A DNA stretch of 9,330 nt from Candidatus Aerophobota bacterium (lineage in GTDB: Bacteria; Aerophobota; Aerophobia; Aerophobales; B3-G15), in NCBI GenBank assembly GCA_030607715.1, contig JAUWJM010000058.1, forward strand, positions 1 through 9,330. The letters run 5' to 3'. Shown here piece by piece: positions 1-5,141 of this stretch. The notes under the pieces are model-generated. The model worked only from the letters and a program-made list of their open reading frames with translations, was not told the origin of the DNA and made no database searches. Made by a program: the position numbers and the translations under genes. How positions within the stretch are numbered: position 1 is the stretch's first letter; every line of letters starts with the position of its first letter.

Positions 1-219
1 CCGTTACCTTCCCTAATATGTGGTAAAAATGAGCCCGAAGTGGGGCAATCGTGCATGGTTCACAGAGGATTTATCCCTTTTTCAGAGCTCTCTGGAATGA
101 TACTGCACGCTTTTCAAATAAAAAATAAGACAGAAATTATAAAAGAAATGGTGGGGAAGGCGAACTCCTTAATCTTATGGGATAAAATAAATAAAAATTA
201 CAGCTCATTAGACAAATAG
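1..219 (+). CDS. C-terminal end of an unrecognised protein (5' truncated by window)
   Basis: A reading frame is open from base 1 through 72 codons to a TAG at 217-219. An open stretch of this length in AT-rich DNA is unlikely by chance, and the composition (Gly, Pro, Cys, Trp, an amphipathic lysine-rich tail ending SSLDK) looks protein-like. The visible part contains CGKNEPEVGQSCMVHRGF near the start, with two cysteines, then a helical segment around EIIKEMVGKAN. I recognise no family and assign no function. It points towards the minus-strand cold-shock gene, so the two are convergent, with the 11-bp inverted repeat at 302-363 between them. The start lies outside the window. Confidence 0.5.
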   Translation, partial: PLPSLICGKNEPEVGQSCMVHRGFIPFSELSGMILHAFQIKNKTEIIKEMVGKANSLILWDKINKNYSSLDK

Positions 220-301
220 GGATATAAATAAACAAAAGGGGAAGGGGTATAAAAAGTAGGATGGTTATTCACCCTTATATCTGAGATAAAATTTGCATTG
301 G

Positions 302-363
302 TATCCCGGCTGAAGTTCTATAATTAAGGATAAAGATTTGACTATAATCATCCAGCCGGGATA
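302..363. repeat. 11-bp perfect inverted repeat between convergent genes
   Basis: TATCCCGGCTG (302-312) is perfectly complementary to CAGCCGGGATA (353-363), with a 40-nt AT-rich spacer. It begins 15 bases past the stop of the cold-shock gene and could fold in the 3' end of that transcript, or of the plus-strand gene ending at 219. Neither side has a clean T-tract, so it is not a canonical intrinsic terminator. A role as bidirectional terminator or mRNA-stabilising stem is inference. The rest of 220-377 shows nothing else. Confidence 0.5.
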
Positions 364-377
364 TTGGTCTCTATCCG

Positions 378-584
378 CTAACTCTGCCTTCTTACATTAA
401 TTGCCTGAGGACCTCGCTCGCTTTCTTGCACATCAAAGGATACTTTGTCACCTTCCTTTAGACTCTTGAATCCTTCCTGAGTAATGTTGGAAAAATGCAC
501 AAAAACATCTTTTCCGTCTTCTCGTGCAATAAACCCATAACCTTTACGGTCATCAAACCATTTAACTACGCCTTCTTCTGACAC
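378..584 (-). CDS. csp: Cold-shock protein, CspA family
   Basis: A 68-residue single cold-shock domain, the normal full length for the family. It binds single-stranded RNA/DNA in the cytoplasm and acts as an RNA chaperone that melts structure. RNP1 is KGYGFI (residues 14-19) and RNP2 is DVFVHF (26-31). The N-terminus [16 protein letters not shown] and the GPQA segment near the end are typical. The start is GTG at 582-584, chosen because CACCTCT at 590-596 on the plus strand is an AGAGGTG Shine-Dalgarno 5 nt upstream and translation begins directly at the conserved domain. A very strong promoter lies at 627-654, giving a leader of only about 35 nt, unlike the long thermosensing leader of E. 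coli cspA. It is monocistronic. Family call is certain; which paralogue is not. Confidence 0.97.
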   Translation of the reverse strand: MSEEGVVKWFDDRKGYGFIAREDGKDVFVHFSNITQEGFKSLKEGDKVSFDVQESERGPQAINVRRQS

Positions 585-626
585 GTGTACACCTCTTTAC
601 AATAATTTATTGGTAAAACTTGGTAT

Positions 627-654
627 ATTATAACACCCCTATTAAAAATGTCAA
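627..654 (-). promoter_or_regulatory. Near-perfect extended -10 sigma70 promoter of csp
   Basis: Read on the minus strand: TTGACA (649-654), a 16-bp spacer, then TATAAT (627-632) preceded by TGT, which makes an extended -10 (TGTTATAAT). Both hexamers match the consensus exactly, so high constitutive expression of the cold-shock protein is expected. It lies between the divIVA stop and the csp start, so csp is transcribed separately from proC-divIVA. Confidence 0.88.
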
Positions 655-702
655 ATAACCAGTTGGTTTAATTTTCTAATGGGGAACAAGAAGTAAGGGG
701 AG

Positions 703-1233
703 TTACTCCTCAAAACTAATTTTTTCTTTTCGAAAAGAAGGGTAGGGGAGGGACTCTGAGGAAGACGAAGGAGAACTTTCTAAAGGTTCCTCCCCATAAA
801 AATCCAATAATTCTGAATGAGCTTTAATTAAAGATCTTACTTTTAAAAGGAAGAGTTTTTTCTGTTGCGATAATCTAAGAATTTCTTCTTTTAGTCCCTC
901 AAGTTTTTTTTCTTCTTTAAAGATTATCTTTTTTGCCTTTATTTCTGCTTCTTTAACTATTAACTCGGCCTTTTCCTGATTGTTTTTGTCGATGAGTTGT
1001 GCACTTTTCTGAGCAGAGAGAAGAAGATTCTCCAATTTCTCTCCCTTTTTCTGATAACCTTCCATATTTTTTCCCAATTTATCCAATTCTTGAGATATGT
1101 CTTTATTGGTTTTAAGTAAATTTTCACACGAGTTAGCTAAGCTGTGCAAAAATTTACTAACCTCTTTTTTATCGTAACCCCTTAAGGATATCTTAAATTT
1201 TTTTTCTCGTATTTGGGAGGGGGTGATCTTCAA
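703..1233 (-). CDS. divIVA: DivIVA-domain coiled-coil protein
   Basis: 176 residues. Residues 1-40 align without gaps to the DivIVA membrane-binding domain (ITPSQIREKKF...LRGYDKKEVSKFL). Counting from Met1, the arginine that follows the membrane-inserting Phe17 of B. subtilis DivIVA is conserved (R18), but position 17 is Leu here. Residues about 40-145 form a Lys/Glu/Gln-rich coiled coil expected to oligomerise; the tail (152-164) is a Ser/Pro-rich linker. DivIVA proteins recognise negatively curved membrane at septa and poles and recruit division or cell-wall factors. The start is TTG at 1231-1233, overlapping the proC stop as TTGA, with GGAG (1242-1245) 8 nt upstream inside proC. That arrangement implies translational coupling. 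Family assignment is strong; the specific cellular role is inference. Confidence 0.9.
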   Translation of the reverse strand: MKITPSQIREKKFKISLRGYDKKEVSKFLHSLANSCENLLKTNKDISQELDKLGKNMEGYQKKGEKLENLLLSAQKSAQLIDKNNQEKAELIVKEAEIKAKKIIFKEEKKLEGLKEEILRLSQQKKLFLLKVRSLIKAHSELLDFYGEEPLESSPSSSSESLPYPSFRKEKISFEE

Positions 1234-2054
1234 AATTCGGACTCCATTTCCTTGCTTATTTGATTAGCTCTCTCAGTAGATTTAATTACTGCCTGGGCTA
1301 TACAATTTTTTAATCCTTTTTCTTTTAGGACTTTAAGTCCTTCAGCAGTTGTTCCCTTAGGAGAGGTAACTGCTGATATAAGCTCTCCTAAGGAAAGACT
1401 GCTTTCTTCGGCTAATTTAGCAGCTCCTAAAGTAGTTTGAATCGCCAGATTATAAGCAATTTTTCGGCTAAGCCCTGCTTTTATTCCTCCTTTGATTAAG
1501 CCTTCAATTACTGTGTAAATATAAGCAGGACCACTTCCGCTTAATCCTGTCACTGCATTTTGTTTATCTTCAGGTAACTCTTCTACCTTTCCCACTGCCT
1601 TTAAAATTTGCCTGATTACTTTAATTTTATCTTCTTTTACTCCCGGGCCAGGAGAAAAGACGCACATTCCCTCTCCTACAGAGATTGGCGTATTAGGCAT
1701 AACTCTAACTATAGGAATATCTTTATTTAGAAGCTTAGTTAAGCAATAGATACTAACACCAGCAGCAATGGATATAATTAACTGGGAAGGATTAACTTCT
1801 TCTTTTAATTCCTTTAATACTAATTTTATATCTTTAGGTTTAACTGCTAAAACTATTATATCAACCTCCTTAACTATTTCTTTTATCCGGGTAGTTATTT
1901 TAATACCTTTCTTTGCTAAAGGACAAAGTTTCTCTTTAACTTTATCACAAACCCAGATGTTTTGCAGGGGTAGAAGTTTCTTATCCATTATGGATCTTAT
2001 TAAAGCCTCTCCCATTCTCCCGACACCTATGAAACCAATTTTTTCTTTAAGCAT
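1230..2054 (-). CDS. proC: Pyrroline-5-carboxylate reductase
   Basis: 274 residues, the usual ProC length. It catalyses NAD(P)H-dependent reduction of 1-pyrroline-5-carboxylate to L-proline, the last step of proline synthesis, in the cytoplasm. The N-terminal Rossmann fold starts at once with IGFIGVGRMGEALI (dinucleotide motif at 10-15). RVMPNTP is at 117-123, the ProC signature LSGSGPAYIY at 171-180, and SPKGTTAEGL at 231-240 in the C-terminal dimerisation domain. The frame is open 20 codons further upstream, but ATG at 2052-2054 is chosen: it has an AGAGG Shine-Dalgarno 4 nt away and puts the Rossmann motif at the normal position. It is the first gene of a two-gene unit with divIVA (4-base overlap), driven by the promoter at 2151-2179, with a hairpin in the leader. 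Confidence 0.97.
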   Translation of the reverse strand: MLKEKIGFIGVGRMGEALIRSIMDKKLLPLQNIWVCDKVKEKLCPLAKKGIKITTRIKEIVKEVDIIVLAVKPKDIKLVLKELKEEVNPSQLIISIAAGVSIYCLTKLLNKDIPIVRVMPNTPISVGEGMCVFSPGPGVKEDKIKVIRQILKAVGKVEELPEDKQNAVTGLSGSGPAYIYTVIEGLIKGGIKAGLSRKIAYNLAIQTTLGAAKLAEESSLSLGELISAVTSPKGTTAEGLKVLKEKGLKNCIAQAVIKSTERANQISKEMESEF

Positions 2055-2089
2055 TTTACCTCTTTTCCTTATAATACTAAGCATTGCTA

Positions 2090-2131
2090 AAAAATATAAC
2101 CACAGACTGCACACTCTATGGTTATATTTTT
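2090..2131 (-). promoter_or_regulatory. 13-bp hairpin in the proC leader, possible attenuator
   Basis: AAAAATATAACCA (2090-2102) and TGGTTATATTTTT (2119-2131) are perfect 13-bp inverted arms around a 16-nt loop. On the minus strand this forms just downstream of the expected start of transcription and ends in a U-run, resembling a weak AU-rich intrinsic terminator about 35 nt before the proC ATG. A regulatory role (attenuation or mRNA protection) is inference. It could equally act as a plus-strand structure, but no plus-strand gene reads into it. Confidence 0.55.
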
Positions 2132-2150
2132 ATTTTTGGTACTACTGGTT

Positions 2151-2179
2151 ACTATAGTTTAAAAAATTAAAGGTGTCAA
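2151..2179 (-). promoter_or_regulatory. sigma70 promoter of proC-divIVA
   Basis: On the minus strand: TTGACA (2174-2179), exactly 17 bp, then TATAGT (2151-2156). This gives a leader of about 90 nt before the proC ATG, containing the 2090-2131 hairpin. Confidence 0.8.
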
Positions 2180-2920
2180 TTATTTAATTCACCCAACAAA
2201 TAAACCTAATTAACAAACCAGAGAGGGTAGGGGAGGATTAAGTAAAGTCTTAGTGAAAAAAGGGCATAAGAAGCCAAATAAGGCCATCTTTTGCTTGAGA
2301 GGAAGAGTTTCATCATTCGGGCTAAGAAAACGCACAAAATGAGTGGAATTTGAGCTATATCAATCTCGCCAATTTTTTAAAAAGAGTAAGCGACTAAAAT
2401 TCGGTAATCAGAAACCAGAATTTATAAATTCATATTAATGATATATCTTATTTTTTAATGTCTTATATTAATTTTAGTTTGAAAATTGCTTTGCTAACTT
2501 AATCATCACATAAAAATTAATATAATGTATTAATTTTTCTAAGATACAATTTAAATTTTATCTGCACAGTGATATCAATAAAAAATCTCTTTTATCTAAG
2601 AAAAAGGCTTGTACAATCGGTGTTACAATTATCTTATATAAAGTAATACATTAGTTTTATAGTAAAATGGCGAGTAGACTTTCTATTATTGTTAGAGTTT
2701 TATGTTCCGATAATAGATATTATGTAAACCAAAATAAAAGAAAAGAAAAAATAAACTATTTTGTGATAGTGTATTAATAAGTATTATAGAATATAATATG
2801 AATTATTACTTTAGTTATCATTATCTACTTTAAGTTTGTTAAAGTAAAACTTTAAATTTCAATTTTAACGAGGAAATTTCTTTTCTTCTAAGCAAAAATT
2901 TTTCTTTTCTTGGGTAGGAG
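2180..2920. other. Very AT-rich intergenic stretch without a convincing gene
   Basis: About 740 bases dominated by A and T. Short open stretches exist (minus strand 2206-2376, 56 codons, hydrophobic; plus strand 2667-2777, 36 codons), but neither has a Shine-Dalgarno or a recognisable motif. Small palindromes are visible: TCTATTAT/ATAATAGA (2682-2689 and 2710-2717) and ACTTTAA/TTAAAGT (2827-2845). I saw no DnaA-box cluster, tRNA or other RNA gene. The G-rich tract GGGTAGGGGAGG at 2225-2236 recurs at 740-751. Confidence 0.6.
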
Positions 2921-3176
2921 TTGTAGCCGCAGGCTTTAGCCTGCGTTTGAAAAAAGACCCTATATAACCGTAAGTTTAAAAACCGCTAAGTATGGAAAAC
3001 CCAATTTAAAATCGAGTATGGGAATGCAGTATAGAGAAAAGGTAGTAGTAGATGATGATGGTCTGCGCAAAGGTAAATATTCAGTGAAGGACTTTCTATG
3101 TTGTTGATTCCAAGGAGCAGAGGAAGTAGCTGCACTCTTTAGGGTGTTCATAAACACAGGCTAAAGCCTGCAACTA
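2921..3176. mobile_element. Small palindrome-bounded element (REP/MITE-like)
   Basis: The left edge has GTAGCC followed by the palindrome GCAGGCTTTAGCCTGC (2929-2944). The right edge has the same unit inverted: CAGGCTAAAGCCTG (3157-3170) followed by CAACTAC. The two edges are therefore imperfect inverted repeats, each itself a hairpin, enclosing about 210 bp. The enclosed DNA is less AT-rich than its left flank and carries a broken reading frame. The same GTAGTT-CAGGC-TTTAG-CCTG theme appears inside the MITE copies at 7529-7550 and 9071-9092. No target-site duplication was identified, so mobility is inferred from architecture. Confidence 0.5.
2940..3164 (+). pseudogene. Interrupted reading frame inside the palindrome-bounded element
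   Basis: One frame runs from the left palindrome to TGA at 3105-3107, then continues in the same frame (FQGAEEVAALFRVFINTG) to a TAA at 3162-3164 inside the right palindrome. The first part includes MGMQYREKVVVDDDGLRKGK, which looks like real protein, as does the part after the TGA. There is no Shine-Dalgarno-preceded start: ATG at 3018-3020 or 3024-3026 are the only candidates. TGA ends proC, the YjbQ gene and others here, so recoding is unlikely and a nonsense mutation in a decayed gene fragment is the simplest reading. No family recognised. Confidence 0.35.
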
Positions 3177-3180
3177 CCAA

Positions 3181-3204
3181 GATTGCTTCACTCGCAATGA
3201 CGGG
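3181..3204. repeat. Dispersed ATTGC...GCAAT repeat, copy A
   Basis: GATTGCTTCACTCGCAATGA followed by CGGG. This is a shorter form, in inverted orientation, of the repeat at 7425-7449. ATTGC/GCAAT arms form a small stem. Sequences of the type CATTGCGAG-(CGAAG)-GCAATC are widely dispersed between genes in many uncultured bacteria; no function is established to my knowledge. It abuts the right end of the 2921-3176 element. The flank 3205-3312 shows no gene. Confidence 0.6.
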
Positions 3205-3312
3205 TTTGCTGAGTATTTACGCGCAAGGTAAGCTCCAGCTAAAAGTAAGGGTATGAAAATAAGGAGATAAGTGCTGCCAGGATGCTCTTTTCTTCAATAT
3301 TATAAAAATGGT

Positions 3313-3414
3313 AAATGTTCATACTATTTTCAACCCATTTTCTGGAAAATCTTCATACCTTTGTAGGGAAATGTGAATAAAAATCTTCATACTTTTCCGA
3401 CTTACTCATTTAGT
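3313..3414. repeat. Three TTCATAC direct repeats at exact 34-bp period
   Basis: AAATnTTCATAC begins at 3313, 3347 and 3381, so the TTCATAC cores at 3318, 3352 and 3386 are exactly 34 bp apart. The conserved part is about 12-16 bases (AAATCTTCATAC plus a T-rich tail); the rest of each unit differs. An inverted copy, GTATGAA, lies at 3251-3257. The array runs up to the stop codon of the ribbon-helix-helix gene. Regular phasing suggests iteron-like protein-binding sites, but the binding protein is unknown. Confidence 0.5.
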
Positions 3415-3578
3415 CAGTGTTTACGAGATTTATTTCCCTTGCTTTTCTCCTGAAGCCTGTGCTCCCAGAGAATTTTTTCCACAAAGGCAGAAAAACTGCG
3501 AAATCCCCTGCGTTTATACTCTCTTTCTATCCAGAAATGCAGATCCTCATCAATACTGATGGTGCGTTTGCGCTTCAT
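3414..3578 (-). CDS. Small ribbon-helix-helix (CopG/Arc-type) DNA-binding protein
   Basis: 54 residues. After a basic start (MKRKR) comes the beta-strand RTISIDEDL, then two helices, HFWIEREYKRRGF and SFSAFVEKILWEHRLQ, the order and spacing of the ribbon-helix-helix fold. Such proteins dimerise and insert the paired strands into the DNA major groove; many are antitoxins or autoregulators. The tail is basic (KSKGNKSRKH). The start is ATG at 3576-3578; an in-frame ATG at 3585-3587 would add MKN. Neither has a strong Shine-Dalgarno, only a purine-rich GAGATGAGATGA. A promoter lies at 3618-3646. No toxin gene is adjacent, so an antitoxin role is unsupported. Its 3' end meets the TTCATAC array, which may be its binding sites (inference). 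Confidence 0.72.
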   Translation of the reverse strand: MKRKRTISIDEDLHFWIEREYKRRGFRSFSAFVEKILWEHRLQEKSKGNKSRKH

Positions 3579-3617
3579 ATTTTTCATCTCATCTCATTTT
3601 CGATTTCAGTATAAGAC

Positions 3618-3646
3618 ATAATACAATGATTTGTAACTGCAGACAA
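3618..3646 (-). promoter_or_regulatory. Candidate promoter of the ribbon-helix-helix gene
   Basis: On the minus strand: TTGTCT (3641-3646), 17 bp, then TATTAT (3618-3623), about 35-40 bases before the ATG. A second -10-like TATACT (3608-3613) overlaps downstream with a poorer -35. The remainder, 3650-3797, is AT-rich and shows no gene. Confidence 0.5.
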
Positions 3647-3797
3647 TATTCTTAAATCTAAGGTAAAATATTAAAATTAATCCCAGACGGAAACAACATA
3701 TTCATTCAGATTAAATTTTTAAACCTTTTTATTAAATTTTTTGGATTTCCTCTAACTTTCACCTTTTTAATCCGGGAGTCCCCTACCCTCCCTATCC

Positions 3798-4217
3798 TCA
3801 CTCGCCAACCACCTGAACTACAAGTTCCCTGTGGTGAGGCTTGTTATCAAGCTCCAGAAAAATTATCTGTTGCCAGGTTCCTAAGGTAAGATGAGAATTA
3901 ACAAGAAGTACAGAAATAGAAGGACCAATAAGAGATGCTCTTAAATGCGAGTGTCCATTCCCATCGTGCCATCTTTTCTCATGATGGTAGTCTCTTCCTG
4001 GCGGGATATATTTGTTGAAAAAATCTTCAAGATCCTGAACCAACCCGGGCTCATACTCTATGGTGGTCAGGGCACCGGTTGCTCCTGGAACAAAAACAGT
4101 AACAGTTCCATTGGCCAGTGCCGAATTTTCCACCTCGCGTTTAACTTTTTTAGTAATATCAAATACTTCATACCCTCCCCTATCCTTTAAGGTGATTTTC
4201 CCGGTATAAACACTCAT
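3798..4217 (-). CDS. yjbQ: YjbQ/UPF0047 family protein (secondary thiamine-phosphate synthase-type)
   Basis: 139 residues, full length for the family. It is a compact single-domain cytoplasmic protein, often annotated as secondary thiamine-phosphate synthase because E. coli YjbQ shows weak activity of that kind; the physiological role is unsettled. Family hallmarks: VFVPGATGALTTIEYE (41-56), the metal/active-site region WHDGNGHSHLRASLIGPS (83-100), LTLGTWQQIIFLE (110-122) and the terminal VVQVVGE. In many homologues the first block reads HSTAGL; here it is GATGAL, so that histidine is absent. An upstream in-frame ATG would add eight residues, but ATG at 4215-4217 is chosen because it follows a near-perfect AGGAGGTT. 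It appears monocistronic; a G-rich tract (GGGAGGGTAGGGG on the minus strand) follows the stop. Confidence 0.92.
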   Translation of the reverse strand: MSVYTGKITLKDRGGYEVFDITKKVKREVENSALANGTVTVFVPGATGALTTIEYEPGLVQDLEDFFNKYIPPGRDYHHEKRWHDGNGHSHLRASLIGPSISVLLVNSHLTLGTWQQIIFLELDNKPHHRELVVQVVGE

Positions 4218-4222
4218 TCTGC

Positions 4223-4230
4223 AACCTCCT
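4223..4230 (-). promoter_or_regulatory. Strong Shine-Dalgarno that fixes the yjbQ start
   Basis: AGGAGGTT on the minus strand, 5 bases before the ATG at 4215-4217. It lies downstream of the alternative upstream ATG, which therefore has no comparable site. Confidence 0.85.
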
Positions 4231-4318
4231 CTTTTTCGCAATTTTAATTTTACTCACTATTTCATCTCACTTTCTTTCAGGGTGTTCCGTCCTTTGTGAA
4301 TAAGGAGAGTGTTACTTA

Positions 4319-4348
4319 TTGATTAATAGAGGAAAAATATTATATAAT
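4319..4348 (+). promoter_or_regulatory. Candidate plus-strand promoter
   Basis: TTGATT (4319-4324), 18 bp, then TATAAT (4343-4348). It would transcribe towards the coding remnant at 4414-4596. The -10 is perfect; the -35 differs at the fifth and sixth bases. Confidence 0.4.
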
Positions 4349-4413
4349 TTTCTATTCACTCTTTTATCTTGCTTCCATAAAAATGCAAATAAAGGCTTAT
4401 TTAAGCCCCTTAA

Positions 4414-4596
4414 ATTTCTAAGCTGATAAATAACATCAAGAAAGCAAAAAAGAATCCTTGGAACACCTTGTATGAGCATCTTTTATCAAAGAAATTTGCT
4501 AAAGGAGTAAATCTTAATTATGTATCCGCTTGGGCTTCCCAAAATCTTAATAAGATATATACTCTTACTAAAAGAATGTTGCATTGCAAGACTTGA
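4414..4596 (+). pseudogene. Gene remnant, possibly transposase-derived
   Basis: An open frame of 60 codons ends at TGA 4594-4596, with no ATG/GTG/TTG start near its beginning and a stop just before it (4411-4413). The protein is basic and well mixed (KKNPWNTLYEHLLSKKFAKG, then VSAWASQNLNKIYTLTKRM), unlike translated non-coding AT-rich DNA. The NP-x-LYEHLLSKK portion loosely resembles the C-terminal part of IS110-type transposases, but this is a weak impression. The frame ends inside TTGCAAGACTTGACCCC; a related TGCAAGACCTG occurs at 5021-5031. Best read as the 3' remnant of a lost gene. Confidence 0.35.
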
Positions 4597-4699
4597 CCCC
4601 AATCTCTAAACTACAATTCTAATCTTACCATAATTTCCCTCTCAAGGCAAATGAAACTCTTTAATTTCCCCTTACGCACTTTTTTCTTTGTAGTATAAT

Positions 4700-4785
4700 A
4701 ATAGTGCCAGATGTACCCATCCTCTTCGAGGATGGGAGCACCCCGAAGGGGCCGCCGAGCGTAAGCGAAAGCGTGTGGCACTATT
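4700..4785. repeat. Cloverleaf-like palindromic repeat (REP-like)
   Basis: A perfect 10-bp outer stem, AATAGTGCCA (4700-4709) with TGGCACTATT (4776-4785), encloses at least two inner hairpins: CCCATCCTC/GAGGATGGG with a TTC loop (4716-4736), and CCCC-GAA-GGGG (4741-4751). A third weak arm (CGC/GCG) may form within 4753-4773. The insert is GC-rich against AT-rich surroundings, consistent with a dispersed extragenic palindrome. A TATAAT sits at 4694-4699 with only a poor -35, so transcription through it is possible but unproven. Confidence 0.6.
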
Positions 4786-4827
4786 TGTCTTAGCATTGGC
4801 TTTTAACCGAAAAGAAGGAGCTGAATT

Positions 4828-4923
4828 TTGGGGGAATTCCTGGAAGTTTTTGATTTGACAAAAAGGAAAAAAAGATTTATAATTCCGGAAAATAAATTTC
4901 TTGTAGCAGGTAAGTTTTCCTGA
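4828..4923 (+). CDS. Possible 31-residue leader ORF with a good ribosome-binding site
   Basis: TTG at 4828-4830 is preceded by AAGGAG (4815-4820) with an ideal 7-nt spacer. The frame then encodes 31 residues (EFLEVFDLTKRKKRFIIPEN in the middle) to a TGA at 4921-4923. The peptide is charged and protein-like but matches nothing I know. The consensus promoter 4855-4883 lies inside this frame, so either the ORF belongs to an upstream transcript or one of the two is coincidental. It could be a leader peptide for the binding-protein gene or a remnant. Low confidence. Confidence 0.25.
   Translation: MGEFLEVFDLTKRKKRFIIPENKFLVAGKFS
4855..4883 (+). promoter_or_regulatory. Perfect consensus sigma70 promoter
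   Basis: TTGACA (4855-4860), exactly 17 bp, TATAAT (4878-4883): a full match in both hexamers and spacing. Transcription should start near 4890, about 250 nt before the ATG of the substrate-binding protein gene, producing an unusually long leader that contains an intrinsic terminator. Confidence 0.85.
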
Positions 4924-5037
4924 AAGGTAAGATTCGCGGAGCTTTGGGTATCCCTACGGGAAACCTTTTTTTAGCGAGCAGTAGAGCAAGGTTTTCTCAT
5001 AAAGTTTGCATAGCCAAAAAATGCAAGACCTGCTACA
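4902..5037 (+). promoter_or_regulatory. Structured leader RNA, candidate riboswitch/attenuator or sRNA
   Basis: TGTAGCAGGT (4902-4911) pairs perfectly with ACCTGCTACA (5028-5037), closing a roughly 136-nt domain like the P1 helix of a riboswitch. Inside lie the intrinsic terminator (4946-4972) and a TTGCAT/ATGCAA hairpin (5006-5026 region). AAAGGT (4923-4928) can pair with ACCTTT (4963-4968), competing with the 3' arm of the terminator, a typical antiterminator arrangement. I do not recognise the conserved core of TPP, SAM-I, cobalamin, lysine, glycine, T-box or cyclic-di-GMP elements. If termination dominates, the product would be an sRNA of about 80 nt. Part of the 3' strand overlaps a TGCAAGACCTG motif related to the one at 4585, so a repeat origin is the main alternative. 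Confidence 0.45.
4946..4972 (+). terminator. Intrinsic terminator within the leader
   Basis: GGT-A-TCCC, loop TAC, GGGA-A-ACC: seven pairs with one symmetrical A-A mismatch (4947-4965), plus a possible G-U pair outside, followed at once by seven Ts (4966-4972). It lies about 55-80 nt downstream of the consensus promoter and 170 nt before the next gene, so it must be read through or regulated for that gene to be expressed from this promoter. Confidence 0.75.
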
Positions 5038-5141
5038 CTAAAGTAAGAATTAGTATAAAAGTTTTGTGAGGTCATTTTCCGTAGGATACTCAAAGCCCTT
5101 TATGAAAGCTAAAATATTACAAATATGTAAAGGAGGTTACG

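Noticed and set aside
2055..2114. Upstream extension of proC by 20 codons
   Set aside because: It would lie in the leader hairpin, lacks a ribosome-binding site and precedes the universally N-terminal Rossmann motif.
2206..2376. 56-codon hydrophobic minus-strand frame
   Set aside because: No start with a ribosome-binding site, no motif; likely chance in AT-rich DNA.
2667..2777. 36-codon plus-strand ORF starting ATG
   Set aside because: No Shine-Dalgarno; Asn/Tyr/Lys/Ile-rich composition as expected from AT-rich non-coding DNA.
2400..2900. Replication origin
   Set aside because: AT-rich, but no cluster of DnaA boxes (TTATNCACA) and no dnaA/dnaN neighbours.
3105..3107. TGA read as Trp or selenocysteine
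   Set aside because: TGA ends proC, yjbQ, the binding protein and others in this window, and no SECIS-like hairpin follows; a nonsense mutation is simpler.
2960..3157. 65-codon minus-strand frame
   Set aside because: Its Ser/Thr/Pro-rich composition is that of a shadow opposite the plus-strand remnant at 2940-3164, which looks more coding.
3313..3414. CRISPR array
   Set aside because: Only three units, with about 12-16 conserved bases each; too short and too few, and no cas genes.
3414..3578. Toxin-antitoxin pair
   Set aside because: The ribbon-helix-helix protein is antitoxin-like, but no toxin-sized gene lies on either side.
4611..4796. 61-codon minus-strand frame
   Set aside because: It runs through the cloverleaf palindrome (4700-4785), and its arginine/proline-rich part is just the translated hairpins. 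No Shine-Dalgarno or family match.
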